A stretch of 21,415 nucleotides of DNA, taken from Polychytrium aggregatum. Its lineage: Eukaryota > Chytridiomycota > Chytridiomycetes > Polychytriales. The notes beneath the pieces are model-generated. The model was not told the origin of the DNA and did not search any database. It worked only from the letters and a program-made list of their open reading frames with translations. Position 1 is the first letter of the stretch; every line of letters begins with the position of its first letter. This document shows, in pieces, positions 9,609 through 17,797 of this stretch. The position numbers were made by a program, and so were the translations under genes. Where the stretch lies: the NCBI RefSeq assembly GCF_025602895.1, contig NW_026516570.1, forward strand, positions 1 to 21,415, given 5' to 3'.

Positions 9609-9637
9609 TGTTGTCCCGTTTTTTTCTGAATAAAGTG
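9609..9637 (+). repeat. right terminal inverted repeat, copy 1
   Basis: Its reverse complement begins CACTTTATTCAG followed by AAAAAAACGGGACAACA, matching the left end in length and core. It is followed by TA at 9638-9639. Confidence 0.88.
9629..9634 (+). terminator. poly(A) signal inside the right terminal repeat
   Basis: AATAAA lies 89 bp after the Fanzor stop and three bases before the transposon end. It is conserved in copy 2 (TTTATT at 17703-17708 on the plus strand). Cleavage downstream would extend the transcript a short way into host DNA, which is also where a guide would be read. Confidence 0.5.
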
Positions 9638-9849
9638 TACAGGTGGGAGCGGGCGTGGGCAGCGGCCTGAAGCTGTCTCCAGCAGTCTGCTTCGAGGCTG
9701 CAGCCACGGCAGCCACAGGGGAGGGGGAGAAAGCGATCCGTCGATCATAGTGCACAGAGTCGCTGGGGCCGTGCGGCGGGATGCTGCTGCCTTGGACGCA
9801 TGGGTCGAGGTATCCCCTCAGACTCTTCCGACAGCCATTTGACGCTCCG

Positions 9850-10185
9850 CTACCGGGCCTGTAACCGAGACGAGCGGGCGGACGATGTGTGGACGAGGTT
9901 GCCCTCGGAGTCGCGGTCGCTGGGGCCGCCGTAGTCCTTGCCATGACCATCTGTTGCAATCTTGCTTGCGCGGGGCTGCGAGTTGCGCCGGCGGTGGATT
10001 CGCTCGCCCTCGCCAGAGCTCGCTGGGGACAGAGATCTGGCCGGAGCACCGGTGTTGTGGTTCTCGTCTCCGTTCGAGTCCTCTTTGGAGCTGAAACAAG
10101 TTGAATCGGCCTCGTCGGCGATGCTCTTATCGTCGTCCTCGCCGACCCGTAACCGATGGCTCTGCGGGGACGACGGGGTTGGGAA

Positions 10186-10221
<36 letters not shown>

Positions 10222-12862
10222 TTGTTGTTGTAGATGCTTTTGCCCACGCCAGCCCCGCCCGGGACCCTTCCGTCGCTTGGTGCTGGGCTCCTGCTGCTCC
10301 TGGAGGGCCTGCTGCTTCTCGAGCTCGGTCTGGTAGCGGGTAAAGGCGGCCTGTGCTCGGGTGCAGAGGTGCCTCAGCTCCTCTTGCAGGTGGAAAGCCT
10401 TGGCTCGCAGCTCCAGGGTCGCATCAAAGGCAGTGTTGGGGCTGGCTGTGGCCGAGGACTCGCTCGCCGATGACCTGGACGAGCCCAGGGTGCTGGGGGG
10501 CGGCGTCTGGGTCCTCGGCAGCGGCACGGACAGGAGCGAGTTGGGCAGCAAGATCGGCGAAGGGAGCGGTGTGGAAGCCAGCGAGGGCGGCGGACTCCAG
10601 AAAAGGTTTGGTTCGAGATTCTGGGGGGTGCACACGGGAAGAGCGCCATGAGGTCATCAGTGATAGTGGCAGTAGTGGTAGCGGTAGTGGCGGTGGTGGT
10701 GAAGGAACGATCGACTGAGAAGCCCAAATCGCACGGCAAAGCAGGACGACAGATCGGTCTGGTGCGATTCGTCCGGCGAGATCGCCGTAATCACTGAAAT
10801 CACCGAAATCGCTGTAATCGCAGAGATCGCGGCCGGTCTTCGCGCAGGCACTTACCGCTATCCGGTCGAGTTCGCCGCGGTAGAAGGTTTGCCGGTCGAT
10901 GAATCTGGAGACGACGGCCTCTTTGAGCTTGAAGGGCACCTCGGGAGCAGTAGCGGTGGCGGCGGGCTGGCCCCGCTTTCGCTGCACCAGGTGTTGGGGG
11001 GAGGGTGTCGGCGAAGCCATGTTAGCCGCGGCAGACTCTGGAGAAGGACGAACAGCAGCGGCGCAGACGGAACCCAAAGAAGGGTGCTCATCGCCAGCGA
11101 GGGTTGGTCCAGAGCCAAGAAGGGCACTTGGCTCGTGTCTGTGCGCTTCATGGTCGCAGGAGCACCGTGCAGGCCAGCAAAGGCAGCGTGCAGCGGCCTG
11201 GCGGGATAGCATCGCTGCTGATGCAGCAACTGCATGCCGCCGCCAGCCCCGTTGATCCCCCGCACATGGATCTAGACATATCTTTCTCCCCGCCAGTCCA
11301 GCCAGAGCCACCAGAGACCCACACCAACCTTTCCAGAGGGCTTGGGAGGAGGAGGAGGAGGAGGAGGAGGAGGAGGAGGAGAGGGCCGAGGCCGCTGCTC
11401 CCTCGTCGGTCTGCTGGAGGCGGCGACGACAGCAGAGGTTGCGGGGCCCGCTCGCTCAGCATCGGCTTCATCTTGCACGGCATCGGGTCCATCGCTGTCG
11501 AGCTCGTCCTCGCGATGGTCGCCGTTGCTGCTGTCGTTGTTGTCGTTGTTGTCGTTGTTGTCGTTGTCGATATCGTTGAGATCACTGATATCATTGACAT
11601 CGTTGGCATCATTGACATCGCCATCGTCGTCGTCGGCGACGATCATGTCCTCAATGGGCTTGTAGAAACGATTGTGGATGCGGCGGCCATGCGCCAGGCA
11701 GTTTGACCGGATCGAGAATTTTGCACCGCAGCCCTTGGCCGGACACTAGCAGGGACGGCCGCAGCTCGGTTATTGATCGGCAGGTCTGGACACTGCGATG
11801 GCGACCGCAATGGCGATACAGACACCGGCGCGGCTGCCATTCCGATCCGCACGCGAGTGCCAACGCAAGCGAAATGCAGGCAAAATGCAGGCGAAATGCA
11901 AGCGAAATGCAGGCGAAATGCAAGCAAAATGCAGGTATTGGCCCCGCTGGCCACTATTGTCTTGGACGGCAGCGATGTGCACTCTTGTTTCCCCCCGCGC
12001 AGCCCCAGGGACGTGCATCATTATCGGGCGCCCTTACAGTGAATGGCTTTTCACCCGTGTGTGCACGCAAGTGATCTAAATCGGACGGATACAAGAAACG
12101 CAGTGAGGATTCCGGAGGCCGGGCGGGGCGAGGCGGGTCTCGCACAAAGAGAGCGAATATCAGTCTGGATCGACCGCGATGGCATGTACGCAACTGCAAC
12201 CGCAACTGCAGCTGGGGCTGGGATGAGAGAGAGAGTTCCCGGGCGATCAAGAGTACCGCGGGGACTGGTCGACAGGCTGTCGAGATGGAGCTGGGAAATT
12301 TACCCAGTAAACGTCCGTGATAGGGCAAGACGGCAGTGTTTTTGCAGCCGTGCCACAGACATCGCTGATTGCGCCTGGAAAATGTGGGGAGAGTAAGATG
12401 GCTGGGTAAGAAGCCATGCTGAGCAGCGCATTTGCATTTCAGTGGGCGTGGGCCGTGCCGATGATCAAGGCCCATCTGATATGGCTGCATTTGGCCCTGG
12501 CGACGGTCAAGCTGCAGGAGCCGGTATCACATTCGCCATCAACGGTCGCGGTTCTCATGGACGGAATGGCGATTGGGCTGCGAGGCGGGGGTGGGGGACA
12601 AGACGAGCCAATGCACGGAACAGCATGTTGCAGGCAAATGCTAATGCACCGATTGCCAGCTCGGCGGAGGTAGACGGGGGTAGTGTGGATAGATCCGCGG
12701 GGACGGCGGTGGTAGGGCCGGCGGGTACACTTACGTGAGCGACAGGTTGAGATTTTTGACGTGGGCGGAGACCACATGGCGAACGAGGTCATTCTGAGAC
12801 CCGAACAACATGTTGCATTCATTCCATCGGCAGTACCGCGGATCCTTGGTGGTGGCGGACAT
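9850..12862 (-). CDS. three-finger C2H2 protein with acidic, poly-Pro and poly-Gln regions
   Basis: Exons 12862-12735, 12374-12304, 12075-12038 and 11745 onward join in frame across GT-AG introns of 360, 228 and 292 nt. They build three C2H2 fingers: CRWNEC...HVVSAH, CLWHGC...HLRAHTGEKPF and CPAKGCGAKF...HGRRIH. This C-x4-C style with a TGEKPF linker resembles Gli/Zic and AEBP2 proteins. Asp/Asn repeats, an acidic stretch and poly-Pro follow. My preferred model ends that exon at 11325 and joins 11037-10856 and 10620-9850, for 536 residues. The last two exons give a helical segment with FKLKEAVVSRF, a coiled-coil-like ELRAKAFHLQEELRHL, a basic STKRRKGPGRGW and Gln14. The junction after 11329-11325 has weak donors. 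The alternative is two genes: one stopping at 11272, and a 311-residue protein starting MASPTPS at 11020. The fingers are firm; the joining is about 60%. Likely role: a nuclear DNA-binding regulator. The stop lies about 210 bp from transposon copy 1. Confidence 0.7.
10189..10230 (-). repeat. CTG/TTG triplets encoding Gln14
   Basis: Ten CTG and four TTG triplets read on the minus strand as CAG and CAA codons, giving 14 Gln in the last exon of the zinc-finger gene. Confidence 0.92.
11867..11935. repeat. 11-bp intronic minisatellite, six units
   Basis: Six units of A(A/G)GC(G/A)AAATGC lie in the intron between fingers 2 and 3 of the zinc-finger gene. Confidence 0.85.
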
Positions 12863-13146
12863 TGCGCTAACAGGGCGGAGGGCGAGCTGTGGCTGTGCTG
12901 GACGGGAGATTACTTTGGGAGGCAGAGATAGTGCTGGATGATGATGACGATGGCGGGCCGGGAGGACGAGCGAGCGGGTGTGGAAGGAAGGGGCGAGAGC
13001 GAAAAGACAGCCCCACCAACGAGCGCGGCGGCAAGAGGGCGAACGGCGCCGGCCAACCAGGTGCGGCCTGGGCTCGCCACGGCGCACATCATGATATGGG
13101 CAAGGGATTGTGGTGAGATATGCTGGCTGGAGCCGGCTGGAGCCGC

Positions 13147-13234
13147 GCGCCGCTGTTGTTGTTGATGCTGTTGTTGATGCTGTTATTGATGCTGTTGCTG
13201 TTGTTATTGATGCTGGTGTTGTTGATGCTGTCGC
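13147..13234. repeat. degenerate GATGCTGTTGTT-type repeat
   Basis: Repeats of TTG/ATG/CTG triplets with a loose 12-15 bp period lie about 300 bp upstream of the zinc-finger start, probably in the leader or promoter. Confidence 0.8.
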
Positions 13235-13320
13235 TGATTTGGGCGCTGTGATATGCACGATGGGTTCAGTCAAATGATGTTAGCGATCAGCAACGACCAG
13301 TCAAATGGCGACTGGGCCGT

Positions 13321-13441
13321 CAGGAATGCAACCACCACAGGAATGCACACCACTCAGGAATGCACACCACTCAGGAATACAACCACCCAGGAATGCAATC
13401 GATCCGCAATGCACACCACACAGGAATGCGATCCATGCAGA
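13321..13441. repeat. 17-bp minisatellite, about seven units
   Basis: Imperfect tandem units of AGGAATGCACACCACTC. Units sit directly next to each other without spacers. Confidence 0.85.
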
Positions 13442-14608
13442 GACTCGAATCGCAGCACAATCACTTCATATCCCAGCACTCACACCATCCCCAACACCCC
13501 ACCGCAATCGCTTCAGCACCCAGGCCACAGGCGTGACCTTGTGGTCTTGGCTGCAAGCGCCGTCCGCCACCCTTACTGCCAAAGCCGTCGGTTGGTGGAT
13601 CCCCGATCCCCATCCTCCTTGGTGTTGCTGCCCATGCCGGCGGTGCAAATTGCCAAACCGCCAGTACCCGCCACCACAACCAGCGTCTGCCATTGCATCC
13701 AGGACCCGCCGCCGCAGCTGACCTCTGCCGATGCTGTTGCCGATGCCTCTTCTGCTGTCGAGGGGCCGTTCTCTGGGAGGGCCTTTGGATGGTTCCGTGT
13801 GCGACATTTCACCTTCCCCCACGGTCGCAAGGAATCCGCTGCGATTCACTCTCCGATACCCACTCTCCGATACTCGCCATCAGGCACCCGCTTCAGCACT
13901 CACTCCTATCATTTGCATGCAGCGATCGGTGCTGCTGGCGCCGGCGCTCCCCTCTGCCATCTCGGTTTGTCCTCTGTCCCCCTCCATCAGCCCCCCCCGG
14001 CTCGGTCCGATCCACGGCCGTGGTCCTCCACTGCGCACAGGTTCGCCCTTTGTGCTCGCCGAGCGGCTGCACGCCACCCGTGTCAGCATCACGCGCGCGC
14101 CACCAACCGACTGCGTTGCTCAGCAACAAGATCCCTCTGCCGCGACGGCGATCACACCGGCCGATCGCACATCGATCCCGATTCACCAGCTCTGCTCGCT
14201 GACTCTGGTCGGGCTGCCTCTTGGACATCACTGTATATTCAGGGTTCAGAACGAAATCGCCGTCACCGGCCGCAGACACGGGGTATCCCGCTTCACTTCG
14301 TGAGCGCTGTAAAATTGACATGGCCGACCAGTCCGCCGGCGACAAGGTCGCCCGCAGCCGAGCCGCTTTGCAGCAACACATCACCAGTGGAAACCGTTGC
14401 GGCTGTCTATCCTCATCGTCTCGCTTGCCAATTGTCCTTGTCTCAGCCCACCGTCCAGGACCGGCTCTAATCATTGAGGTCGCTTCTACATCGATCAAAC
14501 AGCCGGCTCCAACGTCTGCTTCCGTCGACCAGCGACTGTCCGTTGTCTTGTGGGTGGCAAGCGGGTGTTCAGGGAAGGCCGTATGCGGATATCGTACCTC
14601 TCGTCGCC

Positions 14609-16418
14609 TTACGAGACCGTACATCCTTTTTCTTTGCCGCTGGACTTTCCAAGCCCCCGCCGCTTGTACCCTTCAATAAACTTGAGTTGCCGCGCATTGA
14701 TGGCCCCTCGTCTCCTCTCGCGAACATAGATGACCGAGTCCAATGGGGCCAGTCCGGCCTCAATCAGTGCCATAGCGACCAGGATCGGTGCTCTGTATAC
14801 GATGCGTCGCGACGTGGTAAGTACTTTTGTGCCCACACATGCAGGTAATCTGCGGATATCTCGATTGACAAGCGCTCAGATCCGAGGATCTCGGTCGGAA
14901 TAGTTGTCATCGGGGGTAACCGACAAAACGAGCCACATCGCATCGCATCTCATCGCACTGTATCACATCGTATCGCATTGTATCGCATTGTATCGCATTG
15001 TATCGCATTGTATCGCATTGTATCGCATTGTATCGCATTGTATCGTATCTCTCCGTCCACTTCACATGCCTGGCACATCCCGTCCAGGTCGCAGCACTCC
15101 AAGCATTGTCTACGTACCTTCCCAGTCCGGCTACACAGTGAACGGCAATCGACGTTTCCGGTGCGGGCGTTCCAGGACAGGCGCCGTCTTTGCCCTTTTC
15201 CTTCAAGACTCCGAACCGGGTGTACACAAGCGAGAGCCAGTTCTCGATGACCGAGTCTGGCGGCGGATCACCTTCGCAACGTTCAAATACAGAATAGTGA
15301 GTTCCTCGTCTCGAGCTGGCCTATCCCGTCTTGCGTGGGTTACGGTAAATGCATGTTCATTGGTCACGAATCTATCGATGCACCATCTGCACACGATAAT
15401 AGCGGACACGGGATATCGGGACTCGCCATCCGTGTCTGGCGAGCCAGCACCATCCTCGACTGCCTTGTTGTTCAATACACATACCGTCTGGGAACGGCCA
15501 GTCCTGTCTCGGACGTCCCAGCGGGCAAGGAGGGATCCAAAGTCAGGGCCGAGGGCAGAATGGTAGAGAGTGCGGGAGGGGGAGCAGATTGATGAGGATC
15601 GAATGAGTCGAGGAGAATGTCGCATCCAGATACCACCTCTACCAAAGACAAGCATTGGCGGGCCATATCCTGCACCGACAGACTTACGTGGACGGCGATT
15701 CCCTTGCCCTCGACAATCTTTCGGTCGTATGTTGGATCGCAGACGCGAACCAAGTCCGTGACGTTGTGCCGGGCCATTTCCTGGCCGAGCGGATTGCATC
15801 GGTCAATGGTGCTGTCTTGCGATACTGGTAGGCACACCACTTGGGTCCCGCTGGCCTCAGGCGCATCATTCCAATAGAGCCGCAGCCCCCGCCTTGATTT
15901 CAATGTCGCCACCACTGCGACTGCCACCACCACTCTACTACTAGTACTACCGCTACTGCTACCATCATCGCCATCGTCATCGCCATTGCCGTCGTGATTG
16001 TCCCTGATGCAACTCGTTGGGGCCTCTTGAAGGCCCTCCCCCCCCCCGCCTCAACATCATGACACTAGAACAGCAGTCATCCTATCTTCCCCGCACAAAT
16101 TCTTACCGCCAAATAGGCATCCAAGGTTCGGTTTGAGGGAGCATCAAAGATCAAGAATCGCATTTGCTTGTATTCCACGACGCTGATCGAGTTTGGAACC
16201 CGACTCGCCGATGTATCGGTTCCGGCTGCTGTCGATGCGCGCGAGTGGGTGGCCGACTTGGTCATGGACGGCGATGCATTGGCCGTCGGGTTGGGTGCAA
16301 GCGAACCGCTTCGCATTACAGCAGCGGTGGCGGCGGTGGTGGTAGTGTAGGTGACGGTGGTGGTGGTGGTGGTGGTGGTGGAAATGAGTTTGTTCGGCAT
16401 TGGCTGCTCCGTCGACAT
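14609..16418 (-). CDS. PRL: PRL (PTP4A)-type protein tyrosine phosphatase
   Basis: Exons 16418-16107, 15780-15688, 15503-15485, 15271-15118 and 14792-14609 join in frame to 253 residues. Donors are GTAAGA, GTAAGT, GTATGT and GTACGT, and all acceptors end in AG. After a Thr/Ser-rich N-terminus of about 75 residues the protein follows the PRL family: EYKQMRFLIFDAPSNRTLD, DLVRVCDPTYD, the acid loop DWPFPDG (Asp141), the P-loop HCVAGLGR (Cys187, Arg193), then APILVAMALIEAG and RRRGAIN. It ends CTVS, a CAAX box for prenylation, so the protein is probably membrane-attached. PRLs bind CNNM magnesium transporters and act as weak phosphatases; that function is inferred from the family. An extra Lys/Gly/Pro-rich stretch of about 20 residues precedes the P-loop, and the protein is longer than the usual 170 or so residues because of this and the N-terminus. 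Upstream in-frame ATGs exist, so the start is less certain than the core. Confidence 0.88.
14971..15040. repeat. 10-bp intronic minisatellite, seven perfect units
   Basis: Seven exact TATCGCATTG units with degenerate copies on the left from about 14936. They lie in the last intron of the PRL gene, between the P-loop exon and the C-terminal exon. Confidence 0.93.
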
Positions 16419-17699
16419 GCTCCAGGAACGCGGTATCTTCGCCTTTGACGAAAACGAGGGCAGAAGAAGCGGGAGGAAGCCGCGAGAAGCCCGCAGAGGC
16501 AACTGGTTGAAGATTGTAGGTGCTTTTAACGGTCTGACGTAAGTGTGAATGTGAGTGTGAGAGAGTGAAGAACGGGGCAAGGATCAGGCAAACGACGACG
16601 ATGATGGGTGAATGAGGGGAGGAAGGAGTGAAAACAATATATGGATGAAGAACAAACAAAATGATGGACCGAATCTCTTGGGGAGGGGAATACTGACTGT
16701 CCAGCTTGTATGAGGGCCCAGGGATAGGTGTGCCGGAAGCGAGATTGCTGCAGAGGAGCGGTCGAGGGCTGTAATAGGGGTCAGAGCCTGATAGAGCAGC
16801 AGCAGCAGCAGCAGCAGCAGCGGCGGCGGCGGTGGTGGTGGTGATCGAGTGAGCCAAGCTCGGAGCAGATTGAATGGGCGAGGAAAGGAGGGTGAGGTGG
16901 GGAGGGAGTGCATCCCGATGCTCCAGTACGCAGATGCTCGACAGCAATCACGTTCCGTTGTGTCGAACGAATTCCCTCCTCATTGCACCCTTCATTGCAT
17001 CGCTCAGTCGTCGGCTAAGCGCTTCCTTTGGCCAGGCCGGCGCACACCATCCCTCCTTCCCGAGCGCTCTGGATTGCGTTCTTTCGGGATTGTTCTGGCC
17101 GCAGGCTGTGGATTCAGTTCCCAGCCAATGTCCTGTGATCGGATGCGAGTCCATTGCCTCGCCTCAGCCAGCGACCACCACAAACTGCTTTGGCGAGCAC
17201 GCCTGCCTCCATCGCTTGTTCAGTCCCCTCCCGACCGCCTGCCACAGAAAGAGGATCTGCTCCAGAGATGCAAGTTGCACTTGTGTATGTGCACGGAGTC
17301 GCTTTCCCACAGATCTCTCAGGGTCGATTGGCAATTTGGTCGGGCAGAGGGAGGCGAGGAGGTGAGCATCGACGCTTCGATCTGTCTGCGGCATTGTTGC
17401 CTCCAATCTGGAGATATCCTTGCTGTTTGATTGTGTCTTGCACAGCACGAGTACCAAATGAAAATACACACAGTCATACGAGGGGCACCTCTGGATCAAT
17501 GTCTTGTGTCGCTGCTGTCGATTTGCATGGCCGCAATCGTGATGTCAAACACGCCGGCCCAGAAATCGAGAGTGCGGGGGGGGGGCCATGTTCACTCCTG
17601 TCGTGATCCGCCAGTCCAGGCTCAGGACCGGGCCAGGACAGAGGATCATCTCCCCTGGTGTGGATGAGTGTATGGGTGCATGGATGTATGCCAGTGTTA
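16419..17699. other. intergenic region between transposon copy 2 and the PRL gene
   Basis: No gene could be supported. It contains CAG/CGG/TGG triplet runs (about 16797-16840) and a G-run near 17576-17586. A minus-strand frame (16947-16144) reads into the PRL first exon region in another phase and could contribute a leader exon, but I see no convincing splice pair. It ends at the TA (17698-17699) beside transposon copy 2. Confidence 0.5.
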
Positions 17700-17729
17700 C
17701 ACTTTATTCAGAAAAAAAACGAGATAATA
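17700..17729 (-). repeat. 3' terminal inverted repeat, copy 2, mutated core
   Basis: On the plus strand it begins CACTTTATTCAG, as in copy 1, but the core reads ACGAGATAATA instead of ACGGGACAACA (three transitions), and the A-run is one base longer. Confidence 0.85.
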
Positions 17730-17797
17730 TAGCCGTTTCCATGAACAGTAGTATGTGCTGTGCTCGCGTCTAGCAAAGCCACAAGAAATAAAACAGA
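17700..17797 (-). ncRNA. candidate omega RNA scaffold region, copy 2
   Basis: It is the counterpart of the copy 1 tail and identical from the Fanzor stop to the terminal repeat, where the differences cluster. Any guide would be read from plus-strand positions below 17700 and begin on the minus strand about TAACACTGGCATAC. Confidence 0.45.

Larger units (their letters stand above)
6252..9637 (+). mobile_element. Tc1/mariner transposon carrying Fanzor, copy 1, with both ends
   Basis: The element runs from CAGCGTATCCACC at 6252 to TGAATAAAGTG at 9637 (3386 bp), with TA on both sides (6250-6251 and 9638-9639), the usual target duplication of Tc1/mariner elements. Ends were fixed by aligning the terminal repeats to each other and to copy 2. 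Order inside: left terminal repeat, damaged DD34E transposase, a short tandem repeat, the Fanzor promoter, an intact Fanzor gene, a conserved 97-bp tail and the right terminal repeat. Compared with copy 2 it has lost about 243 bp of the transposase N-terminus, and about 170 bp around its 3' end is replaced by about 65 bp of repeats. It is probably non-autonomous for transposition but could express Fanzor. Confidence 0.9.
9541..9637 (+). ncRNA. candidate omega (guide) RNA scaffold region, copy 1
   Basis: The 97 bp between the Fanzor stop and the transposon end match copy 2 at nearly every position up to the terminal repeat, although they are non-coding. In TnpB and Fanzor systems the guide RNA scaffold overlaps the 3' end of the nuclease gene and this end of the element, and the guide is read from flanking host DNA. 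By that rule the guide would begin at or just after the TA (9638-9639), with CAGGTGGGAGCGGGC. The RNA's 5' boundary and fold cannot be fixed by eye. Confidence 0.5.
12863..14608. other. intergenic region between the PRL and zinc-finger genes
   Basis: No gene could be supported. A 405-codon plus-strand frame (13253-14470) and several overlapping minus-strand frames show no domains and look like products of GC-rich sequence. The region holds a trinucleotide-type repeat and a 17-bp minisatellite (separate entries). It should contain the promoter and leader of the gene starting at 12862 and the 3' untranslated region of the PRL gene. Confidence 0.5.

Noticed and set aside
13321..13441. CRISPR-like reading of the 17-bp repeats
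   Set aside because: Units are contiguous without unique spacers, and the DNA is eukaryotic.
13253..14470. 405-codon plus-strand open frame
   Set aside because: It begins in minisatellite DNA, has no domain or splice support, and overlaps equally open minus-strand frames; probably a GC-rich artefact.
15203..15799. 198-codon minus-strand frame
   Set aside because: It crosses introns and exons of the PRL gene in a different frame.
16144..16947. 267-codon minus-strand frame upstream of the PRL gene
   Set aside because: Its end overlaps the PRL first exon in another phase; the poly-Ala part comes from triplet repeats. A leader exon is possible but unsupported.
17708..17729. Repeat-induced point mutation as the cause of the copy 2 changes
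   Set aside because: Only a few transitions in one short patch, while the rest of the copy lacks a strong C-to-T pattern.
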